Shown one piece after another: positions 28,549-38,816 of a stretch of DNA of 64,000 nt. The DNA is from Anaeromyxobacter diazotrophicus (GTDB lineage: Bacteria > Myxococcota > Myxococcia > Myxococcales > Anaeromyxobacteraceae), in assembly GCF_013340205.1 (NCBI RefSeq), contig NZ_BJTG01000004.1, forward strand, positions 248,001-312,000, written 5' to 3'. Under the pieces are notes generated by a model that made no database searches, was not told the origin of the DNA, and worked only from the letters and a program-made list of their open reading frames with translations. The stretch's first letter is position 1, and each line of letters begins with the position of its first letter. The position numbers were made by a program, and so were the translations under genes.

Positions 28549-28785
28549 GCGAGCGGGGCTGCGGGGTGGCCCTCCGGCGGTGCTCGGCCAACGACCTGCC
28601 GGGTTGCTACGGCGGGCGGTTCAGAAACGCTCGGCGGCTTGCACCGCATCGTGCCGCGCCGCGAGGACACCGGCGGCTCGCGCGCCGGCGCGGCACCGGC
28701 GGTGCAGCGCATGGTCCATCGGACGCGGATCTTCCGCAGGTCGGGCCTGCGCTCCGGCGGAGGGCCACCCCTCCGCCCCGCTCGC
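28549..28785 (+). repeat. Large palindromic intergenic repeat, copy B
   Basis: Core 28561-28770, similar to copies A and C, with an added outer arm GCGAGCGGGG (28549-28558) complementary to CCCCGCTCGC (28776-28785). Inner stems match copy A: GCACCGC / GCGGTGC and GTGCCGCGCCG / CGGCGCGGCAC, with a further CGCGAG / CTCGCG stem near the tip. It fills most of the 383 bases between the AgmX-like gene and the gene at 28867; nothing else is seen in that space. Confidence 0.87.
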
Positions 28786-28866
28786 GCGGGCGGCTCGCTT
28801 CGCTTCGCGGACGACAGGCGGGTTCGCCGCGGCTCGCCTGTCAGGGGATCCCGCTACAACGTCGCC

Positions 28867-29481
28867 GTGACCGCCACCGCCGAGAAGCTCCAGGAGCGCC
28901 TGGAAGATCTGCCCGAGGGCTCGCTGCGCCGCACCGTGCTCGAGAGCGCGCGCCGCTTCAAGTCGTCCTGGGTGGAGCTGGGGCGGATGCTCTCCGAGGT
29001 GAAGCGGGACGCGCACTGGCGGGAGTGGGGCTACGCCAGCTTCGAGGCGTACTGCGCGAAGGAGCTCTTCATCCGGAAGCAGACCGCCGACAAGCTCACC
29101 GCCAGCTTCGGCTTCATGGAGCGGCACGAGCCGGCGCTGGTGCGCGGCGCCGCGCCGCGGCCCGCGCCGTCGTTCGAGGTCATCGAGGTGCTCTCGCGCG
29201 CCGAGGCTGCGGGGCGGCTCCCCGCGGACGGGTGGGGAGAGCTGCGCGAGGAGATCCTGGAGCGCCCGCCGACGCCGGCCGCCTTGAACCGGCAGCTGAG
29301 CGAGCGCTACGGACCCGCGCCCCGGCCGGAGCCGCCCGCCGAGCCCGAGCGGCTGCGGAAGCTCGCGGCGCTGGCGCACCGGCTGGCCGCCGCGTGCGGC
29401 GCCGAGGAGGGCGTGCCGGGCGCCGTGGCCGAGCGCGCCCGCGCGCTGGCCGAGGACCTCGACGAGCTGGTCGAAGGCTGA
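28867..29481 (+). CDS. Conserved hypothetical protein
   Basis: 204 residues, not recognised. It is predicted soluble and largely helical. The first 90 residues (SARRFKSSWVELGRMLSEVK, then WGYASFEAYCAKELFIRKQT) read like a DNA-binding or protein-protein helical domain; the C-terminal third (RLRKLAALAHRLAAACGAEE) is a likely coiled coil. GTG 28867 is chosen because composition becomes protein-like there; no clear ribosome site is visible. It stands alone, 81 bases after palindromic repeat B and 211 bases before clpX. Confidence 0.65.
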   Translation: MTATAEKLQERLEDLPEGSLRRTVLESARRFKSSWVELGRMLSEVKRDAHWREWGYASFEAYCAKELFIRKQTADKLTASFGFMERHEPALVRGAAPRPAPSFEVIEVLSRAEAAGRLPADGWGELREEILERPPTPAALNRQLSERYGPAPRPEPPAEPERLRKLAALAHRLAAACGAEEGVPGAVAERARALAEDLDELVEG

Positions 29482-29645
29482 CGCCGCGAGCCGCTCGCTC
29501 GCGCGCCGGACTGGCCGCCGACGCGGCGCGCCGTAGCGCGCTTTGACGCAGCTCACGCGGGCGGGATGACCGCTGCGGGGCGGGTGTGAGCCGCCCTGGC
29601 GGGCGGCTCCGCGAGACCCTGGCTATATTCGCTCCGGGCGCCGGC

Positions 29646-29673
29646 TTGGAGCGCGCCGGTCTTGGTGTAAGAT
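29646..29673 (+). promoter_or_regulatory. Promoter for clpX
   Basis: TTGGAG (29646-29651), 16 bases, TAAGAT (29668-29673), placing the transcript start near 29680, just before the GAGGGA ribosome site of clpX. Confidence 0.55.
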
Positions 29674-29692
29674 CCGCACCTGCGAGGGACGC

Positions 29693-30979
<1,287 letters not shown>

Positions 30980-31170
30980 CAGCAAGGCCGCGTCAGCGGC
31001 CGCGCAGGCACCCGCCCGCCTCCAGGAACCGCCGCATCAGCACAGGAACCGCCCGCCTGGGATGCCCACCCGCGGCGCCCGCCCGCCTGCCCGGTCCTCC
31101 CCGGCGCGCCGCCACACTGTGTCCCCCCGTCACGGCGGCGCTCCTCGGAAAGCGCCCGTGATCACGGCGG

Positions 31171-31199
31171 TTCCAGCCCGGCACCCCCCTTGCTATACC
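31171..31199 (+). promoter_or_regulatory. Promoter for YXWGXW-type gene
   Basis: TTCCAG (31171-31176), 17 bases, TATACC (31194-31199). Transcript start near 31206 leaves a leader of about 53 bases with AGGAGG-like sequence before ATG 31259. The rest of the 279 bases after clpX holds no recognisable feature. Confidence 0.45.
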
Positions 31200-31258
31200 T
31201 CCCGTTGAACAGGAGGCTCCGCTCGGACGTCTCTCGGGTGCCTCGGAGGAACCGGACC

Positions 31259-32503
31259 ATGACCCGCCATCTCGCGATCGCGCTCGGACTCGCCCTGGCC
31301 CTGCCGGCCCTGGCGCAGGACGATGGCTACGCCGACCAGGACGAGTACGGCCAGGCGTGGGACGACAGCTACGAGCCGGAGGCGCCGCCGCCGGACGACG
31401 GGGGCGCGCGGGTGGACGTCAACGTCGACATGGGCGCCGCCGGAGCGGGCGTGACCTTCGACACGTTCCGGGACGGGCTCGCGCCGTACGGCGAGTGGGT
31501 GAACGCCGGCGCCTACGGCCGCGTGTGGCGCCCCACCCACGTCGCGGCGGGCTGGCGCCCCTACTACTACGGCCGCTGGCAGTGGACGGACGAGGGCTGG
31601 CTCTGGGACTCCGAGGAGTCGTGGGGCTGGGCCACCTACCACTACGGCCGCTGGGCGTACGACCCGTCCTACGGCTGGGTCTGGGCGCCGGGCTACCAGT
31701 GGGCGCCCGCGTGGGTGACCTGGCGCTACGGCCCCGAGTACGTCGGGTGGGCGCCGCTGGCGCCGGGGTTCTCGGTGTACGTGTCGAGCTACCCCTTCGC
31801 GTACTCGTGGTGGAGCTTCGTCCCGTGCAACCGCTTCGCGGGCGTGCCGGTCTACTCGGTCGCCTACACCGGCGGTTACGTCCGGAACATCTTCCGCGGG
31901 ACGCAGCCCGCGCCGCCGCGCGCCTCGGTCTACGGCGCGGTGGCCCCGGCCTGGGGCGGTCCGGCCCGGCCCTTCGTCGAGCGGAGCGTCGGCCACGCCA
32001 TCGCGCCGGTGCGGCTGCAGCCGGTCGGCTCGCCGGTCGCGGCGGCGGCGCCGTCTCGCGGCGGGGTCGTCTCCATCTACCGCCCCGACGTGCGCCCCGC
32101 GCCGGCCGGGCGGCCCACCGCCATCGCGCCCTCTCGCCCCTGGGGCAGCCCGTCCTCCGCGGCGATCGCGCCCGGCCGTGCGGCGCCGCGCCCGTCTGGC
32201 GCGTGGCGGGGTGGGGCCACCCAGGCGCCGTCCGCGCCGCGGCAGTACGCGCCGGCGCCGCGCCAGTACACGCCCGCCCCGCGGCAGTACAGCCCGGCCC
32301 CGCGGCAGTACGCGCCCTCGCCGCGCCAGTACGCGCCGGCGCCCGGCGGCGGGATGCGCCCCCAGGGCGGCGGCGGATTCGCCCCGCGCGCGGCCCCGCA
32401 GCTCCAGGGCGGCGGCGCTCCGCGCGGCGGAGGGGTCGCCCCGCACGGCGGTGGCGGTGGCGGCGGCGGGCACGTGGCCGCCCCGGCCCCGCACCGCCGC
32501 TAG
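31259..32503 (+). CDS. Secreted YXWGXW/DUF6600-type protein
   Basis: 414 residues with a Sec signal (RHLAIALGLALALPALA, cut near AQD). The middle part carries tryptophan- and tyrosine-rich repeats such as YYYGRWQWTDEGWLW, SWGWATYHYGRWAYD and YGWVWAPGYQWAP, the hallmark of the YXWGXW / DUF6600 family of exported proteins of unknown function. Residues from about 325 hold five near-identical RQYxPAP units, and the end is Gly-rich. It is probably an envelope or surface protein, possibly carbohydrate-binding by its aromatic repeats (inference). GGAGGA precedes ATG 31259. Confidence 0.82.
   Translation: MTRHLAIALGLALALPALAQDDGYADQDEYGQAWDDSYEPEAPPPDDGGARVDVNVDMGAAGAGVTFDTFRDGLAPYGEWVNAGAYGRVWRPTHVAAGWRPYYYGRWQWTDEGWLWDSEESWGWATYHYGRWAYDPSYGWVWAPGYQWAPAWVTWRYGPEYVGWAPLAPGFSVYVSSYPFAYSWWSFVPCNRFAGVPVYSVAYTGGYVRNIFRGTQPAPPRASVYGAVAPAWGGPARPFVERSVGHAIAPVRLQPVGSPVAAAAPSRGGVVSIYRPDVRPAPAGRPTAIAPSRPWGSPSSAAIAPGRAAPRPSGAWRGGATQAPSAPRQYAPAPRQYTPAPRQYSPAPRQYAPSPRQYAPAPGGGMRPQGGGGFAPRAAPQLQGGGAPRGGGVAPHGGGGGGGGHVAAPAPHRR
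32236..32343 (+). repeat. In-frame 24-base tandem repeat
   Basis: Four to five units of about 24 bases encode PRQYAPAP-like octapeptides near the C-terminus of the YXWGXW-type protein. Unit-to-unit differences are mostly synonymous or Ala/Thr/Ser changes. Confidence 0.75.
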
Positions 32504-32563
32504 CGCGACGGCCGACACGATCGCGGCTCCTCGGCTCCGTCGGCGGAGCGAGGAGCCGCCGGC

Positions 32564-34093
32564 TCAGCTCTGCGTCACCCGGAGGGTGCGCTTCATCTGC
32601 TTGCCGGTGTCGAGGTCGCTCGCGCTGACGGTCAGGATGCCCTCGACGTTCACCTCGAACAGCACCTCCAGGCGGACCGCGCCGGCCGGCGCCGGGCGGA
32701 CGCCGCGGAAGGTGAACTCGCCCAGGAGCTCGTTCGCCGCCACCTCGGCGTGATCCCCCTGGAAGATGCGCAGCATGAGCTCGCTCTGGTCGTCGAGCGA
32801 GCTGGTGGCGGCGAGCGCCTTGGCGTTGGGGATGGGGGCGTTCCGCGGCAGCACCACGTGCATGGCCCCGCCGGCCGCCTCGAGCCCGATCGCCATCGGG
32901 ATCACGTCCAGGAGCTGCAGCTTGAGGTCCGAGCTCTCCTGCAGCGACCAGCCGTAGAGCGCGGCGCCGATGGCGACCGCCTCGTCGGGGTGGACGGCCT
33001 TGGAGGGCGGCTTCTTGAAGTAATGGGTGAGCGTCTGCTGCACGAGCGGCATGCGCGTCTGCCCGCCCACCAGCATCACCTCGTCGATGTCCTTGGGCTC
33101 GACGCCGGCGTCGGCCATCACCTGCTCGACCAGGTCGAGCGTCCGCTGCACCAGCCCGCGGGTCAGCTCCTCGAGCAGCTCGCGCGAGAAGCGCGCCTCG
33201 AGGTTCAGCGGCTGCCCCTGCGGCGTCATGGTGATGAAGGGGATGGAGAAGGGCGCCTCGGTGCGGACCGAGAGGTCGATCTTGGTCCGCTCGGCCAGGT
33301 CGCGCACCCGCTGCATGGCGACCGGGTCGCCGCTCAGGTCTATCCCGTGCTTCTCGCGGAAGCCGTCGAGGACGTGGCGGATGATGGCGTCGTCGAAGTC
33401 GAGGCCGCCCAGGAAGATGTCGCCGCCGGTCGCCTTCACCTCGAAGACCCGGTCGCGGATCTCGATGATCGAGACGTCGAAGGTCCCGCCGCCCAGGTCG
33501 TAGACCAGCACCCGCTCCTGCAGCTTCTTGCCGGCCCCGTAGGCGAGGGCGGCGGCGGTGGGCTCGTTGATGATGCGCACCACCTCCAGCTCGACCAGCC
33601 GCCCGGCCTCCTTCACCGCCTGCCGCTGCCGGTCGGTGAAGTAGGCCGGCACCGTCACCACCGCCCGGCGGACCTTGAACCCGAGGTGGTCCGAGGCGAC
33701 GTCGCGGATCTTGGCCAGCAGCTTGGCCGCCACGTCCTGCACCTGGAAGGTGCGGCCGTGGCAGTCGAGCTCGACGTCGTTGTGGGCCCCGCCGTGCAGC
33801 CGGTACTGGACCGAGCGCTGCACGGTGTCCACCACGTCGTCCTTGGGCGAGCGGCCGATGAGGCGCTTCGTGGCGTACAGGGTGTTGCGCGGGTTGAGCT
33901 GCCACTGCCGCTTCGCCTCGTGCCCGATGAGCTCGTGGCCCTTGTCGTCGATGGCGAAGATGGAGGGGATGGTGAACTCGCCGCCCTTGTAGGGCACGAG
34001 CCGCACCTGGCCGTCGCCGGTGGCGACGGCCGCGCACGAGTTGGTCGTTCCGAGGTCGATCCCGACGATCGTGTCGGGGGAGAGCTTCGCCAC
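32564..34093 (-). CDS. Short Hsp70-family (DnaK-like) protein
   Basis: 509 residues against about 630 for DnaK. The ATPase domain is complete: VGIDLGTTNSCAAVA, AVVTVPAYFTDRQRQAV, VYDLGGGTFDVSIIE, and MLVGGQTRMPLVQQ. A substrate-binding beta domain follows (residues about 385-505; GEFTFRGVRPAPAGAVRLEV). The alpha-helical lid and C-terminal tail of DnaK are absent; the protein ends LRVTQS. No J-domain or GrpE gene is next to it, so it is a specialised chaperone rather than the housekeeping DnaK. Confidence 0.9.
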   Translation of the reverse strand: MAKLSPDTIVGIDLGTTNSCAAVATGDGQVRLVPYKGGEFTIPSIFAIDDKGHELIGHEAKRQWQLNPRNTLYATKRLIGRSPKDDVVDTVQRSVQYRLHGGAHNDVELDCHGRTFQVQDVAAKLLAKIRDVASDHLGFKVRRAVVTVPAYFTDRQRQAVKEAGRLVELEVVRIINEPTAAALAYGAGKKLQERVLVYDLGGGTFDVSIIEIRDRVFEVKATGGDIFLGGLDFDDAIIRHVLDGFREKHGIDLSGDPVAMQRVRDLAERTKIDLSVRTEAPFSIPFITMTPQGQPLNLEARFSRELLEELTRGLVQRTLDLVEQVMADAGVEPKDIDEVMLVGGQTRMPLVQQTLTHYFKKPPSKAVHPDEAVAIGAALYGWSLQESSDLKLQLLDVIPMAIGLEAAGGAMHVVLPRNAPIPNAKALAATSSLDDQSELMLRIFQGDHAEVAANELLGEFTFRGVRPAPAGAVRLEVLFEVNVEGILTVSASDLDTGKQMKRTLRVTQS

Positions 34094-34205
34094 GGGCGAG
34101 AGGGTACTACGGGTACGGCGGGAACCGGGAGGCGCCGGCGGGGCGCCCGCGCTGGCGCCGGCGTGGGTCCCTTCGCCACACCGGCCCCGCGCGCCGGCGC
34201 GCGGG

Positions 34206-35492
34206 TCAGTGCTGGAGCGCCACCGTCTCGGTCTCCTCCTCGTAGGAGAAGAGGTCGCCGAAGCGGGACCAGCTGACGAAGACCTCGAACACGTCCTCCG
34301 GGCTCTCGTTGGGCATGTTGAGCGCGAGCAGCTCCAGGACGAACTCGCGCGACAGCCGGTGCTGCGGGTCCTGGTCGAGCGCCGCCTTGACCTGCCGGAA
34401 GAGCTGGAGCTCGAGCAGCTTCTCGCGCCAGAGGGCCTTGCGCGCCGCGGCGCTGGCCCGGACGAAGCGGAGCCCCTCCGCCGACAGGACCACCGTCCGG
34501 CGCGGCGTGTCGACCAGGTCGAGGAGCTCGGCCGCGTTCACCACCGTGATGAGCCGCCCGAACTCGCGGTTCGTGTCGGAGGCGATGCGGAACACGTCCT
34601 CCTTCCCGCCGCGTGCGTCCAGGTACTCGAGCAGGCCGACGATCTCGCTGGTGCGGGCCACCGGGATGGTCTCGAAGGTGGGGACCGACGGCGCCGGGAC
34701 GTCGGGCATCTCCATGCCCGTGATGATGTCGTGCAGGCGGTCGACGAGCTGCAGCAGGCCGGGGGAGCGGTAGTCGCGCGGCCGGGACAGCCCGTTCTCC
34801 ACCACCGTCCGCACCCGGCCCGGGTTGGCGTCGAGCACCACGATCCGGTCGGCCATGTAGACGACCTCCTTGATGTCGTGGCTCACCATGACGAGCGAGG
34901 AGGGGTTCCGGTCCTGCACCGCCCAGATGTCGAGCACCTCCGCCCGGAGGCTCTCGGCGGTGAGGGCGTCCACCTGGCTGAAGGGCTCGTCCATGAAGAG
35001 CAGCTCGGGGTCGAGCGAGAAGGCGCGCGCCATGCCCACCCGCTGCTTCATGCCGCCCGACAGCTCGCGGGGGAACGCCTCCTCGAAGCCCGAGAGGCCC
35101 ACCATGCGGATGGCGCGCGCGGCGCGCTCCTTGACCGCCTCGCGCGGCAGGCGCTTGGCGACGAGGACCGCCTCCACGTTCTCGCTCACCGTCATCCACG
35201 GGTAGAGCGCGAAGCTCTGGAAGACGAAGCCCACCCCGGGGTTGAGGCCGCGGAGCGGCTCGCCGTGGTAGAGCGCGGTGCCGCGGGTGGGGGCGGTGAG
35301 GCCGGCCAGCACGCGCAGGATGGTGGACTTCCCGCAACCCGACGGCCCGAGCAGCGCCACCACCTCGCGCGGGCGGATCTGGAGGGAGATGTCCTGCAGC
35401 ACCCGCAGCGCGGGCCCGTTCGCCTGCGGGAACTCCTTGTCCACGTGGCGGAGCTCGCACAGCACCTGCGGGTCGGGGGTCGGGTCGCTCAT
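34206..35492 (-). CDS. ABC transporter ATPase of NitT/TauT type with C-terminal AAA-associated domain
   Basis: 428 residues. An ABC domain of about 260 residues has Walker A LLGPSGCGKSTILR, signature ELSGGMKQRVGMARA and Walker B LLFMDEPFSQVD. The remaining 170 residues (ARTSEIVGLLEYLDARGGKE and on) form the domain found at the end of some nitrate/sulfonate/bicarbonate-type ATPases. ATG 35492 is 8 bases after the permease stop, so the two are one operon. No periplasmic binding protein is in the window; substrate unknown. Confidence 0.88.
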   Translation of the reverse strand: MSDPTPDPQVLCELRHVDKEFPQANGPALRVLQDISLQIRPREVVALLGPSGCGKSTILRVLAGLTAPTRGTALYHGEPLRGLNPGVGFVFQSFALYPWMTVSENVEAVLVAKRLPREAVKERAARAIRMVGLSGFEEAFPRELSGGMKQRVGMARAFSLDPELLFMDEPFSQVDALTAESLRAEVLDIWAVQDRNPSSLVMVSHDIKEVVYMADRIVVLDANPGRVRTVVENGLSRPRDYRSPGLLQLVDRLHDIITGMEMPDVPAPSVPTFETIPVARTSEIVGLLEYLDARGGKEDVFRIASDTNREFGRLITVVNAAELLDLVDTPRRTVVLSAEGLRFVRASAAARKALWREKLLELQLFRQVKAALDQDPQHRLSREFVLELLALNMPNESPEDVFEVFVSWSRFGDLFSYEEETETVALQH

Positions 35493-35500
35493 GGCTTCTT

Positions 35501-37249
35501 CTAGCGGGCGAGGGAGTAGCGCTCCTCGGCCAGGCGGTGGAGGCGGCGCCAGACGAGGCGGTTGAAGAGGACCACCACGAGCGCCATGACGGTGGAGGCC
35601 GCGGCGAGCGTGGAGAAGTCGCCGGCGGCGGCCGCCACGCTGATGCGTGCGCCGAGCCCGTGGGCGGTGAGCACGCTGCCCCGGAACGCCACGTACTCCG
35701 AGACGATGCTGGCGTTCCAGGCGCCCCCGGCGGCGGTGACCCAGCCCGTGACGAGGTAGGGGAAGACCGCGGGCAGGTAGAGCGCGCGGAAGCGCTGCCA
35801 GCGCGGCAGGCGGTAGAGGAGCGCCGCCTCCCGCAGGTCGGCCGGGATGGCGGTCGCGCCCGCCACCACGTTGAACAGGATGTACCACTGGGTCCCGAGC
35901 AGCATGAGCACGACGCTCCCGGTCCCGAGGCCGACCCCGGCCGCCGCCAGCGCCGCCACCACCGCCGGGAAGAGCATGGGGGCGGGGAACGAGGCCGCCA
36001 CCTGCACCACCGGCTGGAGCACGCGCGAGAGCCGCGGCGAGAGCCCGATCGCGAGCCCGGCGGGGACGGCCCAGGCGGTGCCGAGCGCGGTCGCGACCAG
36101 CACGCGCGTGAGGGTGAAGAGCGCCGCCGTGGCGATGGAGAGCCAGGCCGCGGCCGTCACCGGGCGCAGGAGCCGCAGGAGCCCGAGCGCGCCGAGGAGG
36201 AGGAGCACCACCAGCGCGGCGAAGAGGGCGGCCGACACGCGCCCCGCCGCGCGCCCGCGCGGCCGGGCCGGGCGCGCCTCGGCCGCGAGCGCGCGCCGGC
36301 GCAGCCAGTCGCCCGGGGCCTCCCCGAGCGCGCGGGCGCGCGCCCCGAGCCAGGGCAGGATCCGCGAGCGGCGCAGCACGTCGAGGAACCACGACGCCAT
36401 CGCCTCGGTCTGCCCGCTCTCCTCGACCCGGAACTTCTGCGCCCAGACCACCACCGGCCGCCAGAGGAGCTGGTCGAGCGCCACGATCATGAGCGTCATG
36501 GTCGCGACCGCCGCCGCCATGGCGCGGCCGTCGCCGCGCGCCACCGCGACGCTCATGTACGAGCCGAGCCCGGGCAGCCGGAAGTCCTGCTCGCCCAGCA
36601 CGAACGCCTCGCTCACCATGAGGAAGAACCACCCGCCCGCCATGCTCATCATGCTGTTCCAGACGAGCCCGATGGCGCTGAACGGCAGCTCGACGCGGGT
36701 GAAGCGCTGCCACCAGCCGAAGCGGTTGAGCGTCGCCACCTCCGTGAGGTCGCGCGGGATGGAGCGCAGCGCGTGGTAGAAGCTGAAGGTCATGTTCCAC
36801 GCCTGCCCGGTGAAGATCATGAGCACCGAGGCGAGCTCGAGGCCGGCGTTGGAGCGCGGGAAGAGCCCCACCAGCCCGAGGACGAGGCCGGGCATGAAGC
36901 TCAGGACCGGGATGCTCTGCAGGATGTCGAGCGCCGGGATGAGCACGCGCTCCGCCACGCGGTCCCTGGCCGCCCAGTAGCCGTAGACGAGCGTGAAGCC
37001 GAGCGAGAGCGCGTAGGCGGCGAGGCCGCGCGAGAGCGACAGCGCCGCGTAGCCGGGCAGCGCGCGGAGCGCGAGGTCGATCTCCACGCTCGGCCGCAGG
37101 GCGCCGGTCCACTGCTGCGCCAGCCGGACCATGCCGAAGATCGCGGCCGGGACCGCCGCGGCGAGGGCGAGGTCGGTGGCGCGGAAGCGCCGGGAGCGGG
37201 CGAGCGCCGCCTGGGCCGCCCCGAAGATCGGTGTCGACGCGCGCGCCAT
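35501..37249 (-). CDS. Fused two-domain ABC permease (BPD_transp_1 twice)
   Basis: 582 residues with two copies of the inner-membrane permease domain. The first (about 75-270) has the coupling-helix motif EVATLNRFGWWQRFTRVELP; the second (about 370-575) has EAALLYRLPRWQRFRALYLP. Both match the EAA loop that contacts the ATPase. A hydrophilic linker of about 70 residues joins them. The fusion gives a full channel from one gene, typical of this NitT/TauT-like subgroup. It is upstream of the ATPase on the minus strand. Confidence 0.88.
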   Translation of the reverse strand: MARASTPIFGAAQAALARSRRFRATDLALAAAVPAAIFGMVRLAQQWTGALRPSVEIDLALRALPGYAALSLSRGLAAYALSLGFTLVYGYWAARDRVAERVLIPALDILQSIPVLSFMPGLVLGLVGLFPRSNAGLELASVLMIFTGQAWNMTFSFYHALRSIPRDLTEVATLNRFGWWQRFTRVELPFSAIGLVWNSMMSMAGGWFFLMVSEAFVLGEQDFRLPGLGSYMSVAVARGDGRAMAAAVATMTLMIVALDQLLWRPVVVWAQKFRVEESGQTEAMASWFLDVLRRSRILPWLGARARALGEAPGDWLRRRALAAEARPARPRGRAAGRVSAALFAALVVLLLLGALGLLRLLRPVTAAAWLSIATAALFTLTRVLVATALGTAWAVPAGLAIGLSPRLSRVLQPVVQVAASFPAPMLFPAVVAALAAAGVGLGTGSVVLMLLGTQWYILFNVVAGATAIPADLREAALLYRLPRWQRFRALYLPAVFPYLVTGWVTAAGGAWNASIVSEYVAFRGSVLTAHGLGARISVAAAAGDFSTLAAASTVMALVVVLFNRLVWRRLHRLAEERYSLAR

Positions 37250-37344
37250 CGCGGCCGCGAGCCTAGCAGGCGCCCGGCGGCGCGGCGGAACTTCCGCCGC
37301 GCGCGCCCGGAATAGCGCGCCGGCTCCGGCGGGTTCCCTCCGGC

Positions 37345-38196
37345 GTGCCCATGCCCCGACTCCTCGCGCGGCCTGCCCGCGCCGCAGCCCTCACCCTGGC
37401 GCTCGTCGCGGCCGCGCCGCGGGTGGGCGTCGCGGCGGCCGCCAACCCCCGCGCGGCCACCGTCCAGAAGGTGTTCCCGAGCGCGGTCCGCATCCAGCTC
37501 TCGTCCGGCGGGGAGGTGGTGCGGAGCGCCTCCGGCGTGGCCTTCGCCCGCGAGGGCGACGAGACCTACGTGCTCACCAACGCGCACGTGGTCGAGCCCA
37601 GCGCGGCCTGGAAGCAGCCGGCCGAGATCCGGATCCTGGTCACCGGCGTGCGCGCCCCGCTGGCGGCCCGGGTGGTGGCGAGCGGCCACGTCCCCGAGCT
37701 CGACGTGGCGGTGATCGCGGTCCGGGGGGCGGCCATGCCGGTCACGCCCATCGCCGCCGCGGACGCGCTCGAGCTGGGCGACGACCTGGTGGTGATCGGC
37801 GCCCCGTTCGGCAAGGGGCTGTCCGTCGCCGCCGGCATCGTCTCGCAGGTGGAGTACGAGCTGGCCGAGACGGCGGCGGCGCCGCGGCGCCCCGCGGCGC
37901 TCAAGACCGACGCCGCCATCGGCTATGGCAGCTCCGGCGCCGGCGTGTTCGACGTGCCGGACGGGCGCCTGGTGGGGCTGGTCGAGGGCTACCGGACCGC
38001 CCGCGTGGCGTTCGGCAAGGACGAGGGCTACGCGCTCGACGTGCCGATGCCGGGCGAGACCTTCGTGGCCCCGGCGGCCAAGATCCGCCGCTTCCTCGCC
38101 GACCACGGCCTCTCGCGCCTCGCGCCGGGGGGTGCGGCCGCCGCGACCGCCGCGACGGCGCCGGCCCGCGCCGAGTCTGCGGCGAGCCGGATGTAG
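37345..38196 (+). CDS. Exported trypsin-like serine protease
   Basis: 283 residues with a signal peptide (RAAALTLALVAAAPRVGVAA). The chymotrypsin-fold triad is readable: His in VLTNAHVVEPS, Asp in VPELDVAVIAV, Ser in IGYGSSGAGVFD, where GSSGAG replaces the usual GNSGGP. There is no PDZ domain, so it is not a complete DegP. The Ala-rich C-terminus may be a linker or tail. It is divergent from the ABC transporter genes and convergent with a small proline-rich secreted protein. Confidence 0.8.
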   Translation: MPMPRLLARPARAAALTLALVAAAPRVGVAAAANPRAATVQKVFPSAVRIQLSSGGEVVRSASGVAFAREGDETYVLTNAHVVEPSAAWKQPAEIRILVTGVRAPLAARVVASGHVPELDVAVIAVRGAAMPVTPIAAADALELGDDLVVIGAPFGKGLSVAAGIVSQVEYELAETAAAPRRPAALKTDAAIGYGSSGAGVFDVPDGRLVGLVEGYRTARVAFGKDEGYALDVPMPGETFVAPAAKIRRFLADHGLSRLAPGGAAAATAATAPARAESAASRM

Positions 38197-38212
38197 CGCC
38201 GGGCCGCGGCCC

Positions 38213-38758
38213 CTACCGCGGCGCCGCCGGCGGGAGCGGGCTCGGCCCGGCGGGCGCGGGCGGCGGCGGGCTCGCGCGGCTGCCGGGGTTGGGCTCCGGC
38301 TGGCCGGGGCCGGCGGGGACCTCGCCTCCTCCGGGCGGCGCCCCGCCGCCGGGCGCGGCCGCGGAGGAGGCCGCCGCGCCGGGCGGCGGCAGCACGAGGG
38401 GCGGCGCTGGCGCGGGGGCCGCCGCGGCCGGCGGCGCGGCCTCCTCGGCGCCGTGGACCTCCACCCAGTAGGCGCGCCCGTCCCCGCCGTGGGCGACGCG
38501 GATCACCTGGCCCGGGGCGAGGTCGCGCGGCGTGCCCATGCGGTGGGGCAGGTACACGGCGGTGTTGCGGTCGAAGCTGAGGGCCGCGGGCCCTTGCTCG
38601 GTGGCCACCGTGAAGCGGCGCTCCCCGTAGGAGAGCGCGGCGAGGGTGCCGGACACCGTGGTGAGCGCGGTGCGCGGGCCGGCGTCGGGCTTCGCGCTCG
38701 GGGCCTCCTCGGCGGCGAGGGCCGCCAGGGCGAGCGCGAGGGGGAGGGCGAGCGTCAT
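38213..38758 (-). CDS. Secreted proline-rich protein, function unknown
   Basis: 181 residues. Signal peptide LALPLALALAALAAEE, then a compact region of about 90 residues (VSGTLAALSYGERRFTVATE and LAPGQVIRVAHGGDGRAYWV) that reads as a small beta-barrel of the type seen in DUF5666-like proteins, and about 80 residues of Pro, Ala and Gly. ATG 38758 is the best start because it opens the signal peptide. It is convergent with the serine protease and divergent from the dCMP deaminase. Confidence 0.65.
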   Translation of the reverse strand: MTLALPLALALAALAAEEAPSAKPDAGPRTALTTVSGTLAALSYGERRFTVATEQGPAALSFDRNTAVYLPHRMGTPRDLAPGQVIRVAHGGDGRAYWVEVHGAEEAAPPAAAAPAPAPPLVLPPPGAAASSAAAPGGGAPPGGGEVPAGPGQPEPNPGSRASPPPPAPAGPSPLPPAAPR

Positions 38759-38816
38759 GCGCCCTCTCTTACCGCGTCGCACCGGGCGGGGCACCCTTCG
38801 GCTAGACTCCTCCCGC

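Noticed and set aside
28255-28866. Continuous frame from the AgmX-like region to the gene at 28867
   Set aside because: This frame crosses the AgmX gene out of phase and passes through palindromic repeat B; no protein family is continuous across it.
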